This document shows positions 34,749 through 43,067 of a stretch of 64,000 nt of DNA, piece after piece (the first letter of the stretch is position 1; each line of letters begins with the position of its first letter). Location of the stretch: positions 748,388 to 812,387 of the forward strand of contig JAGDZV010000001.1 of NCBI GenBank assembly GCA_049115495.1, given 5' to 3'. A program made the position numbers and the translations under genes. A model generated the notes under the pieces. That model did not search any database. It was given only the letters and a program-made list of their open reading frames with translations, and was not told where the DNA came from. This DNA is from JACPUW01 sp049115495 (GTDB taxonomy: Bacteria; Bacteroidota; Bacteroidia; CAILMK01; JACPUW01).

Positions 34749-36287
34749 TTAGTCTATACGTTTAACTTTCAATTTAGGACAACTGCTTGTAACACATTCT
34801 CCAGTTTCTAAACTAAAGTCATAATGATGTGCTAAGCATCTAAAATAGCCTCCTTCTACCACTTCTCCAGTTTCTAGCATATCATTTCCTGCATGTGGAC
34901 AGTATCTCGAAACCATATATGTTTTTCCTTCTGAATGAACTTTTATCAATTCTTCGGACAGGGGTTGGTTTTCAAAATCCTCAACCGCCTTAAGGGCCTC
35001 ACTATTGGTAAATTTCAATAAACCAAGCAAATGATCATTATAAACATCAGGGTTTCGTTTAGCCTTAAATCTTAAAGATAAAAAGAAATCTTCCCACGGC
35101 ACTTCACCTTTCAAAATAGGTGGCAACCACCTACTTTCAAAGGTATAGCAGTATCCAAAATCATCAATTCCTTCTCCTACTCCTCTTGTTTCTTTTCTAA
35201 AATCCACGTACCAATTACCTCCACCTGGGCCAGTAATTTCAAAGCCCAGCTTCATATTTATTTTTTCATTAAAATACTGGTTTAGCTTTAAAACTCTTTC
35301 GAAGTACTCTTTAAAATCATTCCAAAGAGAATTCGTTGGGTGAGGGTGACGGTCATAAACGGCTTTTATATACTTTTCTCTTCTAGCCTTGTAACCTTTT
35401 ATATAATTAACTCTATTCTGAAAATCAAAATCATCCCAAATATGATCCTTTATATGCTCTTCTTCTTCTATATTCCATTCATCACCTGGAAACATTAGCA
35501 AGACATTTTCAACACCCTTAGACTTTAGAAAGTCATTCACCTGACTTTGATCAGGGAAAATCCCATCGGTCAATTCCCTGTTAATTGGAAATAATTCGCT
35601 ATCCAAAAAACATGGTGGTCCCGCAAAAGGCATACCCATTGTTGGCTCAACTATTTTCATCGCTTTCAAACAATAGTTAAACTTTGCTTTGCGCTTTTGC
35701 TCTCGTAATTCTTGAATTCTTTGATCGCTAAAATTATAAACCATTGGAAACCATGATGCTCCCGAACCCTGAAATGCAAACAAATCAATATGTCCTCCGA
35801 CTTTAACCTTGATATCTTTTAATTGCATTGGAAATAAACGCGCATCGTTCATATTTAAAAGAGTCTTCCTTCCAGCTCGTATAACAATCGCAGAATCATG
35901 GTTCATTGGAGGCTCAGAAACAAAAAAAGCTTTAATATTTGGTGTGACATTAAACTCTTCCCATTCTTCATATTCAATTATTTCTCGCTTACCACCTTGT
36001 AAAATCTTCTCCTTCAAGATTGGGGAAGGGTATTTTGGTATTATTACTGGCACATGTTTTTCAACCTGACTTAAAAACCATGGATCACAATGATCCATAT
36101 GTTCATGGGATATTAAAATTGCAGTCGGTGAGAATAGCTCCTTACGCTTAAGTAAGTGAGAGTTGTCAGGGTATTGGAACCAAGATGCTTGAAAATTTCC
36201 TTCCAAAGAAAACCAAGGATCCATTAATACTACATCGCCTTTATACTCTACCATTAATCCCGCATGACCTAGAGCTTGAACTTTCAT
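34749..36287 (-). CDS. CMAH-like metallo-beta-lactamase-fold protein with C-terminal Rieske domain
   Basis: A 512-aa two-domain protein. The N-terminal MBL fold has SHEHMDH at residues 60-66. The middle part (GASWFPMVYNFSDQ, then MPFAGPPCF, and NPDVYNDHL near 420) parallels vertebrate CMP-N-acetylneuraminate hydroxylase (CMAH: GASGFPMTFSG, CPFAGYFV, DPDIYHHL). The C-terminal 55 residues are a Rieske [2Fe-2S] domain: Cys463-x-His465 and Cys484-x2-His487. CMAH has its Rieske domain at the N-terminus, so this is a permuted order. CMAH hydroxylates the N-acetyl group of CMP-Neu5Ac; by analogy this enzyme may hydroxylate an N-acyl group on a nucleotide sugar. It follows the acyl cassette after a 115-base gap. 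Confidence 0.85.
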   Translation of the reverse strand: MKVQALGHAGLMVEYKGDVVLMDPWFSLEGNFQASWFQYPDNSHLLKRKELFSPTAILISHEHMDHCDPWFLSQVEKHVPVIIPKYPSPILKEKILQGGKREIIEYEEWEEFNVTPNIKAFFVSEPPMNHDSAIVIRAGRKTLLNMNDARLFPMQLKDIKVKVGGHIDLFAFQGSGASWFPMVYNFSDQRIQELREQKRKAKFNYCLKAMKIVEPTMGMPFAGPPCFLDSELFPINRELTDGIFPDQSQVNDFLKSKGVENVLLMFPGDEWNIEEEEHIKDHIWDDFDFQNRVNYIKGYKARREKYIKAVYDRHPHPTNSLWNDFKEYFERVLKLNQYFNEKINMKLGFEITGPGGGNWYVDFRKETRGVGEGIDDFGYCYTFESRWLPPILKGEVPWEDFFLSLRFKAKRNPDVYNDHLLGLLKFTNSEALKAVEDFENQPLSEELIKVHSEGKTYMVSRYCPHAGNDMLETGEVVEGGYFRCLAHHYDFSLETGECVTSSCPKLKVKRID

Positions 36288-36348
36288 TTTATTGGTTATT
36301 ATATTTTATTCTAAAATTTAAGGTTAACTGTGTTAGCAATAATGTCAC

Positions 36349-36363
36349 ATTAACTTTGTTAAT
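36349..36363. promoter_or_regulatory. Dyad between the two MBL-fold genes
   Basis: ATTAAC-TTT-GTTAAT is a perfect 6-bp inverted repeat 62 bases upstream of the MBL-Rieske gene, in a gap with further GTTAA words. It could be an operator or a small hairpin; a protein partner is not known. Confidence 0.3.
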
Positions 36364-36402
36364 TCTTGAGGCATTAACTAATTGTCAAGGTAAAGTGCAA
36401 TA

Positions 36403-37029
36403 CTAAAAGTAGCCTTTAAAGTTACTGCACTCTCTTTCACTTATTATTGGCCCATGTCCAGCGCATACCAAATGATTATCTTTTAATTGTGTCAAAATTC
36501 TTTTCACACTTTTTGTGGCATTAATTTTATCTCCACCAGGAAGTTTTGTCACAACTTTTCTAAATGGAATTAAAGAATCACCCGTAAAAAGAAATTTTTT
36601 CGTGACATATGATCTGCAACCAGTACAATGTCCCGATGTGTCCAAAACACGCAATGATTCACCATTTAAAATTATTAAGTCGTCTCCTTCTTTAACTTCG
36701 ATAAATGTGCTTTTAGGATATTTAAATTCAAAGTTTAAACCTCTGTAATATGACAAATTCACTTTGGAATTAAACAATCCATCGAAAGTATCTTTTGAAG
36801 CATAAACCTTACAACTCTTATTATTATCAAATAAATAATTTAACGCAATTATATGATCATAATGAAAGTGAGTTATAAAAACACTTACATCAAATTTAGC
36901 AATATCAATTATATTACATATTTTCTCATAACTACAATCAATTAAGCAAACTTTACGAGACGCAGAATCAGATGTAAGTAAATAGGTGTTGCTATTAAAC
37001 TTATTATTTACAAGTCTTCTTAAAAGCAA
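36403..37029 (-). CDS. MBL-fold hydrolase, glyoxalase II-like (thioesterase candidate)
   Basis: A 208-aa metallo-beta-lactamase-fold hydrolase. Metal-binding motifs are THFHYDHI near residues 53-60, SGHCTGC near 127, FTGDSL near 146 and GHGPI near 195. The glyoxalase II-like group hydrolyses thioesters. It starts directly after the stop of the ACP gene (no gap), so I infer an editing or releasing thioesterase for the acyl cassette. The exact substrate is not visible. Confidence 0.82.
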   Translation of the reverse strand: MLLRRLVNNKFNSNTYLLTSDSASRKVCLIDCSYEKICNIIDIAKFDVSVFITHFHYDHIIALNYLFDNNKSCKVYASKDTFDGLFNSKVNLSYYRGLNFEFKYPKSTFIEVKEGDDLIILNGESLRVLDTSGHCTGCRSYVTKKFLFTGDSLIPFRKVVTKLPGGDKINATKSVKRILTQLKDNHLVCAGHGPIISERECSNFKGYF

Positions 37030-37248
37030 TTAACTCAAAAACTTGACTATATCACCAACAGTTACAAAGTCATTTATCTGTTCAGCAGTTAACTTTTTTC
37101 CAAAATCATCGTCACTCATTACAATTAGCGACAATTTGGCCATCGAGTCAAATTCTTCAATATTTGACAACTCAGTTTCTTTTTTAAGTGTGTTTTCGTC
37201 AAGTTCTAACACTTCTTCAATTTGGTTTAAAATTTCCTTTTCTGACAT
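37030..37248 (-). CDS. Acyl carrier protein (second in cassette)
   Basis: A 72-aa carrier protein. ATG 37248 (MSEKEILNQIEEVLELD) is chosen; an open frame extends to 37305 but runs back towards the SDR gene. The phosphopantetheine attachment serine is in EFDSMAKLS near residue 34, matching the DS(L/M) motif, and helix I and helix III patterns are normal. It holds growing acyl chains as thioesters. It lies 20 bases after the SDR gene and abuts the MBL hydrolase gene. Confidence 0.88.
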   Translation of the reverse strand: MSEKEILNQIEEVLELDENTLKKETELSNIEEFDSMAKLSLIVMSDDDFGKKLTAEQINDFVTVGDIVKFLS

Positions 37249-37268
37249 AATGTATAATTTGATTTTTT

Positions 37269-38012
37269 TTATGAAATAAGTTTTCCGCCATCGATCGGCA
37301 AACATTGACCCGAAATCATTTTGGACTGGTCGGACAGTAAAAATAAAACACCATTTGCAATATCTTCGGGCTTACATACCCCTAAAAATTGCCTTTCAGT
37401 AATTCTCTTTAGTGACTCATCTCCACCGGGTAGGTTCAATACATTATCCATCATTGCAGAATTTGTTGCCCCTGGAGCAACCGTGTTAATTCTCACATCC
37501 TTGTTGGCTAATTCTTTAGCCAAACATCTTACAGCTGCATTCATTGCAGCCTTTGATGCACAATAAGCCGTTTTGGTTGAATTCCCAAGAAAAGCACCAG
37601 TTGCTGAAATTCCAACAATTCTTAAACTTTCACTTCGAACTGCTTTTATATTAAGTACTCTTATTATTTCTAAAAAGGAATAAAAATTAATACTCATTAC
37701 CTTTTGAATAAACTCAGGGTTAGTCATTTTCAATGGTCGAACATCACCAATACCTGCAGAATGGACAAAGCCATCAAAAGGACCAAATTCTTTTGCTGCA
37801 CCTTTTACTTTCAAGGAAATTGAATCAATATTTATTAAATCCAACTTGACAAAATTCAAAGCTTTGGCAGGCAATTCTTTTTCAATTTCATTTATTGAAT
37901 TTTCGCTTCGAACCACCAACGTAAGTTTAGCGCCTTGGCTTAAAAGATTTTTTGTCACCGCTAGCCCAATGGCACCAGACGCCCCTGTTATTAAAAAGTG
38001 CTTATTCTTCAT
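37269..38012 (-). CDS. FabG-like short-chain dehydrogenase (ketoreductase)
   Basis: A 247-aa SDR with all classical motifs: LITGASGAIG near residues 6-15, NxAG-like HSAGIG near 86, Ser in GISATGAF near 137 and YCASKAA near 150. The C-terminus has the FabG-type SGQCLPIDGG. It should reduce 3-ketoacyl-ACP with NAD(P)H. It lies eight bases downstream of a second, more divergent SDR and 20 bases upstream of an ACP gene. Confidence 0.88.
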   Translation of the reverse strand: MKNKHFLITGASGAIGLAVTKNLLSQGAKLTLVVRSENSINEIEKELPAKALNFVKLDLINIDSISLKVKGAAKEFGPFDGFVHSAGIGDVRPLKMTNPEFIQKVMSINFYSFLEIIRVLNIKAVRSESLRIVGISATGAFLGNSTKTAYCASKAAMNAAVRCLAKELANKDVRINTVAPGATNSAMMDNVLNLPGGDESLKRITERQFLGVCKPEDIANGVLFLLSDQSKMISGQCLPIDGGKLIS

Positions 38013-38020
38013 TTCAAAAC

Positions 38021-38752
38021 TTACAAACTATATCCACCATCTAATTTAATAAGAGAACCAGTCATTGTTTTTACTGAATCCGATAATAAAAATGAACATA
38101 ATTCAGCCAATTCATAAGGTTCAGTTAAACCTAGTTCAGTGTTAGTTGAATCATCCGTACCAATAGCCGCCATGTTTTTGACATGAAAATGTTCAAAATC
38201 ACTACTTAATGCACCTTTTAAAACGGCATTTACTCTAATTTTTTTATTTGCTAACTCGGAAGCCATATTTAACACCACTGAATTTAGAGCAGCTTTTGAT
38301 GCTGCATATGCCATTTTGGATTTTAGTCCTTTTAAACTACTTATTGACGAAATGGCCACAATACTAGCACCTGCAGAAATTAACTTCCCTTTAACTAAAA
38401 TCCGTACAATCTCAATAAAGGCATTGCTATTTATTGTCATCAAACGATTTACAATGGATGGTTTGGTCATATTCATGGGGCGTAGGGTACCTTCACTTAA
38501 AGCAAAAACTAAACCGTCAAAATGTTCCACCAATTTTAATTGGGGTAGCAATTCTTTTTGATAGCTCTCAGGATGCTCAATACTTTCTAAGGGAATATAC
38601 TGTAGACCTTGATATTGCCAATTAGTGTCAATTTTATCAGAATTTATACACCAATATAATTGCGCGCCTTGACTCTTAAGAATTGGCAAAATGCTTTCAA
38701 TGAATGAAGCTTCTCCCCCAAAAACTAAAATTCGCTTCGATTTTAGATTCAT
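38021..38752 (-). CDS. Divergent SDR (ketoreductase-like) with altered cofactor motif
   Basis: A 243-aa SDR. The catalytic Ser (AISSISSLKG near 137-146) and YAASKAA near 150 are intact and the C-terminal LIKLDGGYS is normal. The glycine-rich cofactor loop, TGxxxGxG in the family, reads VFGGEASFIES. It may bind cofactor in another way or be a non-catalytic partner of the SDR at 37269. It overlaps the first ACP gene by four bases. Confidence 0.8.
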   Translation of the reverse strand: MNLKSKRILVFGGEASFIESILPILKSQGAQLYWCINSDKIDTNWQYQGLQYIPLESIEHPESYQKELLPQLKLVEHFDGLVFALSEGTLRPMNMTKPSIVNRLMTINSNAFIEIVRILVKGKLISAGASIVAISSISSLKGLKSKMAYAASKAALNSVVLNMASELANKKIRVNAVLKGALSSDFEHFHVKNMAAIGTDDSTNTELGLTEPYELAELCSFLLSDSVKTMTGSLIKLDGGYSL

Positions 38753-38982
38753 TTATTTGCTTCTTGTAACCTTTTGCACATTTCATAAATTGCTGCAGCC
38801 GAATTGAAATTTTCTGGATCTAATTCTGTCACACGAATTGCAATATCGAATTCATCATTCAATTCTGAAATGATTGAAACAATATCAAAAGAATCTAACA
38901 AGCCATCATCTACAAGACTTTTTTCCTCTTCAAAATCTATATCTGGACGTACTTCGGATAAAATGTTTAATACTACTTCCAT
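38749..38982 (-). CDS. Acyl/peptidyl carrier protein (first in cassette)
   Basis: A 77-aa carrier protein with the phosphopantetheine Ser in DGLLDSFDIVSI near residue 32. The first helix is VLNILSEVRPDIDF. It resembles the DltC/PCP-like group more than housekeeping AcpP, and the adenylation enzyme two genes upstream could charge it. It is four bases after the GNAT gene stop and overlaps the next SDR by four bases. Confidence 0.87.
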   Translation of the reverse strand: MEVVLNILSEVRPDIDFEEEKSLVDDGLLDSFDIVSIISELNDEFDIAIRVTELDPENFNSAAAIYEMCKRLQEANK

Positions 38983-38986
38983 GGAA

Positions 38987-39802
38987 TTATTGCTTTAATA
39001 AAGAAACTGTATTTTTATTTATGTATTTGAAACCAAAACCTTCATAAAGTTTTAAGGCTGGCAGATTATCTTCAACCACCCACTGTTGAAATACTTTAAT
39101 ACCACTCTGAATTTGATGTCTCAGGTAATATTCCATCATTTGTTTGCCAATGCCTTTTCCTCTAAACTTACTAATAATAACTACATGCCCTATCCATGAA
39201 ATATTTTTTTTGTTGTAAAATTTTAAAAAACCAGCTAACTCATCATTATGATATGCGCCGACAATTTCTCCATTTTCGATACTATGAAGAACATCTTCAA
39301 CTTCCAACATATCTCCCGTAAACTTATCGAAACTTTTCTCTATTTGATTAAGAATAACGGAAGCTTCTGTAGCATCGGAGATGATGCTATAATCAATTTC
39401 ATTCCATAAGAATGAGTTTGATAGAGTGATATTCTTGGCTTGTGCTGAAAACAATCCCCGTTTAATATGTTCAGAGAAACCAGATAATTCCCAATAACTC
39501 AACTCTTTTAGTGGGTAAAACTTCTTCCCTCGATAAGGAATTTCCATTACTAATGGAACTGATGAATTTAACTTTACTGGTTTATCCAAATTTGAAATAA
39601 AGAAAAATAACTCGTAAAACTCACCTTGTAATCTTTTCTCTAAAAGCACTAGATTTTCTTCCTGTATGTGATAATAGAGAACACCCTTCTTAATTAATTC
39701 AAGATAGCCATCCTTAAGAAAGTAGGAGTTTGAAATATACTCACCCTTTACAAAAGGCGTAAGTAATCGATCCAATTCTTCTTCAGAGTTAAGCTCAACC
39801 AT
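38987..39802 (-). CDS. GNAT-family acyltransferase
   Basis: A 271-aa protein. Residues 140-271 form a GNAT domain: the acyl-CoA/pantetheine-binding motif KFRGKGIGKQMMEYYL near 213-228 and NLPALKLYEGFGF near 247-259. The first 130 residues are not recognisable. Its place between the adenylation enzyme (8-base overlap) and the first ACP (4-base gap) suggests that it moves an acyl or aminoacyl group from a carrier protein onto an amino sugar. Confidence 0.78.
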   Translation of the reverse strand: MVELNSEEELDRLLTPFVKGEYISNSYFLKDGYLELIKKGVLYYHIQEENLVLLEKRLQGEFYELFFFISNLDKPVKLNSSVPLVMEIPYRGKKFYPLKELSYWELSGFSEHIKRGLFSAQAKNITLSNSFLWNEIDYSIISDATEASVILNQIEKSFDKFTGDMLEVEDVLHSIENGEIVGAYHNDELAGFLKFYNKKNISWIGHVVIISKFRGKGIGKQMMEYYLRHQIQSGIKVFQQWVVEDNLPALKLYEGFGFKYINKNTVSLLKQ

Positions 39803-41318
39803 CTATTTCGGTTTTAATTCGATTCCTATCTATTTTGCCATTTGGATTCATTGGCATTTCTGGAAGGTGTATGAATTTGTTAGGAAACATGTACTTTGGA
39901 AGAGACTTTGATAATTGCTTCAAAAATGTGCTCGCAGATATTTCTTTGTCAGCCGTATAGAACAATATTATCTTTCCAACTTTTTGGTCGTAGCTAGCAA
40001 CTGTTTGATAAATATCATCCATTGAATAAACAGCAGCTTCAATCTCACCAAGCTCAATTCTATTGCCCATGTGCTTGATCTGGAAATCTTGCCTTCCCAC
40101 AAATTCAATTTCACCATATTCATTCACCCTTCCATTGTCCCCAGTTTTATAAATTAAATCAGTGTAATGATTATGATAGGGGCTTTGGACAAAGACTTTT
40201 CGGGTTTGTTCAGCATTATTATAATAGCCTATGGCTAAGCCTGTGCCACGAACAGCAATTTCGCCGAGTTCATTACCTTGAATTGGTTGCCCTTCTTCAT
40301 TCAAAATAAATACATTTTTATTCTCACAAGCATAGCCAATTGGTATGACTTCATCACTTTTAAATTCTCTATTTACTTTGAAGTAGGTACAATCAACAGT
40401 AATTTCGGTTGGACCATATAGGTTAATATATTCACAATTTGGTAATCTTGAGCGCCAAATATTCAAATGTCGTCCAAACATGGCTTCTCCAGCGAAAAAC
40501 ACCTTTTTCAAGTCTGGTAAGTCCACTTCATCAAGAATTCCACTTTTTGCCGTAAGAACCACGGCTGAAGTAGCCCAAAGAATACTACTTATACGCTCTT
40601 TAACCAAAGTTTCTGCTAGTGTTTTTGGAAAGGAAAAACACCTATGAGGAATAACATAGAGTGTGGCACCAGTTCTCAATGAAATATAGATATCCTTAAC
40701 AGAAGCATCAAAATAAAAAGGTGTTTGATTACCGATAATTTCCTTATGGTGAAATGAAAAGGTATCACATAACCAATAACTTAAATCTAAAACAGAGCGC
40801 TGATTTATGGCGACCGCTTTAGGTAAACCAGTGGAACCCGAAGTAAAAATAGCGTACGCAGGGTCAGTATCTATAGATTTTCTTCTTATTGCGTCCAGTC
40901 TTTCACTGTAAATCTCTCCTGAAATTAAATTTTGATAATCAAAATATTGAAGTTTAAGATTCAGTTTTTCAATTTTAGATTTATCAGCAGCCGAAAAACC
41001 AATCACACCTATAGGATCTAAAACATCTAATATTCCTTTAAGCCTTGACTCCGGGGTTTTATTATCAACAGGAACATAAAAATTCCCACTATAGTGAACT
41101 CCCATAAATGCCACTATTGGTTCGAACTTCCTTTCTACAAAAACAATAATTGGCCTGCTATAATTTGACTCAATAGAAATAGCTAAAAATGACCCTATTC
41201 TTTGAGCATGGTCTTGCAAAGTTTTAAAGTCTATTTCTCCTTCGGTATCTTTAAAAGCAGTCTTATGAGCAAATTGCTTTGCGGACTGCTCAAGTAAATC
41301 TAATACTCCTTTAATCAT
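39795..41318 (-). CDS. Stand-alone amino-acid adenylation enzyme (DltA-like)
   Basis: A 507-aa AMP-forming ligase with the NRPS core motifs in order: A3 FTSGSTGLPKAV near 153, A4 FYFDASVKD near 201, A5 NLYGPTEITVD near 297, A6 ELGEIAVRG near 349, A7 YKTGD near 390, A8 GRQDFQIKHMGNRIELGEIE near 405-424, and A10 NPNGKIDR near 496. FDxS with its Asp usually contacts the alpha-amino group, so an amino acid is the likely substrate. No carrier domain is fused; the small ACP-like genes nearby would be its partners. It overlaps the KAS gene by four bases. Confidence 0.87.
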   Translation of the reverse strand: MIKGVLDLLEQSAKQFAHKTAFKDTEGEIDFKTLQDHAQRIGSFLAISIESNYSRPIIVFVERKFEPIVAFMGVHYSGNFYVPVDNKTPESRLKGILDVLDPIGVIGFSAADKSKIEKLNLKLQYFDYQNLISGEIYSERLDAIRRKSIDTDPAYAIFTSGSTGLPKAVAINQRSVLDLSYWLCDTFSFHHKEIIGNQTPFYFDASVKDIYISLRTGATLYVIPHRCFSFPKTLAETLVKERISSILWATSAVVLTAKSGILDEVDLPDLKKVFFAGEAMFGRHLNIWRSRLPNCEYINLYGPTEITVDCTYFKVNREFKSDEVIPIGYACENKNVFILNEEGQPIQGNELGEIAVRGTGLAIGYYNNAEQTRKVFVQSPYHNHYTDLIYKTGDNGRVNEYGEIEFVGRQDFQIKHMGNRIELGEIEAAVYSMDDIYQTVASYDQKVGKIILFYTADKEISASTFLKQLSKSLPKYMFPNKFIHLPEMPMNPNGKIDRNRIKTEIDG

Positions 41319-42433
41319 TTTGTTAAACCACTGTAAAGTTCATTTGGAGAGTTTATTACTCCTTCTTCAAAAATGCTATCATCTTCAATTATCGGATATA
41401 CATATTTGGTATCAACATCGGCAGAAAACACACCCCAAGAAACACCAATACCAAAACCACAAAAAAGAGTTTTAACAACAGGTTTCTCTTGTTTATGGGC
41501 ATATTCAGTAATCAAACTAACTAATGGAGATGCACCGGATGTGTTTCCATACCTATCTAAGCTTATTGGCATTTTCTCCATGGGAATTTTAACTTTTTTG
41601 GCAATCTGCTTTAGGATGTAAAGGTTAGCCTGATGAAATGCAAAAGAATCATAATCATCAATAGCTGTTTTAGTAGCTTTTAAAAAGTCCTTTAGAATCT
41701 TAGGTACATCAAAGATTGTAAAGGTAAAAACGGCAGTTCCTTGAATAAATGAATTGTAAAGAGTACGTTTATTACCATCTTTACACTCAACAATTTCTTC
41801 TTCTGGGTTTAAATTACGATATCCCCCTCCAGGAACAATCATGTAGCGGTAACCATTCCCATCTGATTTAACTAGAGATTTTATTAAGCTTTGTTTATCT
41901 TCTGTCTTCTCTAACAACAACGCGCCACCAGCCTCTCCAAACAGCATAACTGATGAACGATCTGTAGGATAAACAGACTTACCAGCAGTATCACCTGTGA
42001 TCAAAAGAGCTTTGCTGATATTAGAGCTTTGCATCATCGACCCCAGAACTTGAACACCGTAAATTAACGATGAGCATCCTAAACTAATGTCAAAAGCTGC
42101 GGCATCAGTTGACATTCCAAGCCTTTTGTGTAACACAAATGCAGTTGCCGGACGACGATAATCTGGGCTATGAGATGCGAAAACAATTGCTCCAATTTCT
42201 AAGGGGTCAATACCTCTTTCATCCAATATTTTCTTTGCAGCTACAAATCCAAGATCTGAGCATGTTTGATGCTTTGAAGTTCTTCTTGTTTCTTTAATTC
42301 CTGTTAAGTTTATAAACTTTTCAACTTCTTCTACTCCAAAAATATCGTTATAATTAGTGGTAGGTTCTATGTTTTTTGGTACTGCTGCCGCAATACCGCC
42401 AATTTTAATGTTGTTGAAAGTAAAATTCGCCAT
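41315..42433 (-). CDS. 3-oxoacyl-ACP synthase III-like ketosynthase
   Basis: A 372-aa KAS III-family thiolase-fold enzyme. The catalytic triad is visible: Cys in ISLGCSSLIYG near 120, His in AFHQANL near 269, Asn in RYGNTSGASPL near 299. The enzyme would condense a short acyl-CoA with malonyl-ACP. It is about 45 residues longer than FabH, with an insertion near 205-235 and a C-terminal tail. It opens the acyl-synthesis cassette, one base after the PglD-like gene. Confidence 0.9.
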   Translation of the reverse strand: MANFTFNNIKIGGIAAAVPKNIEPTTNYNDIFGVEEVEKFINLTGIKETRRTSKHQTCSDLGFVAAKKILDERGIDPLEIGAIVFASHSPDYRRPATAFVLHKRLGMSTDAAAFDISLGCSSLIYGVQVLGSMMQSSNISKALLITGDTAGKSVYPTDRSSVMLFGEAGGALLLEKTEDKQSLIKSLVKSDGNGYRYMIVPGGGYRNLNPEEEIVECKDGNKRTLYNSFIQGTAVFTFTIFDVPKILKDFLKATKTAIDDYDSFAFHQANLYILKQIAKKVKIPMEKMPISLDRYGNTSGASPLVSLITEYAHKQEKPVVKTLFCGFGIGVSWGVFSADVDTKYVYPIIEDDSIFEEGVINSPNELYSGLTK

Positions 42434-42434
42434 A

Positions 42435-43067
42435 TTAAATATTTATTCTTTTTGCGGGATTACCCATAACTTTTGAATTTGGTTTTACATTATTTATAAC
42501 CATGCTGCCCATTCCAACAAAAGCCCAATCTCCAATTGTTTTTCTTGGTGCAATTACCGCGTTACTTCCAATAAATGCGCCTTCCCCAACTTTACACCAC
42601 CCATTAACTGAGCAATAGCCTGAAATGGTAGAATAATCACCAATTTCGGCGTCATGCCCTACGCCTGAACCCAATAATGTCACAAAATTTCCTAAGGTAA
42701 CATTTGGTGAAACCTTGGCATTCGCTGTAATTATTACCCCTTCTCCAAAATGGCAAAATTCAGAAATAACCGCTTTTGGATGGATTATGGTAGCAAATTT
42801 TGCTCCCTTATTTTTGAATTCTTCAACGATTCTTTTTTTCAAGGTAGGAACACCAAGTGAACATACATAGAATTCACTTTCTTTCACATCCCAATTTGAA
42901 ATTGAGCCAATTATTTTCTTATCACAAGCATAACCGTCCAATGCCGTTTCATCGTCATCTAAAAAGCCAAGAACATTCCACCTTGGATTAACGGCGTTTG
43001 AATGTTTAATCCATTGAAGAAGTTCTCTACTAAATCCCCCAGCTCCTATAATTATTAAATCCTTCAT
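42435..43067 (-). CDS. PglD/NeuD-type sugar O/N-acetyltransferase
   Basis: A 210-aa protein with an N-terminal nucleotide-binding part (LIIIGAGGFSRELLQWI, residues 4-20) and a C-terminal left-handed beta-helix of hexapeptide repeats. The catalytic His lies in GSGVGHDAEIGDYS near 132-145. PglD acetylates the 4-amino group of UDP-QuiNAc4N; NeuD-type relatives act on sialic-acid-like sugars. It overlaps the PglC-like gene by one base, the same order as in N-glycan loci of Campylobacter. Confidence 0.88.
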   Translation of the reverse strand: MKDLIIIGAGGFSRELLQWIKHSNAVNPRWNVLGFLDDDETALDGYACDKKIIGSISNWDVKESEFYVCSLGVPTLKKRIVEEFKNKGAKFATIIHPKAVISEFCHFGEGVIITANAKVSPNVTLGNFVTLLGSGVGHDAEIGDYSTISGYCSVNGWCKVGEGAFIGSNAVIAPRKTIGDWAFVGMGSMVINNVKPNSKVMGNPAKRINI

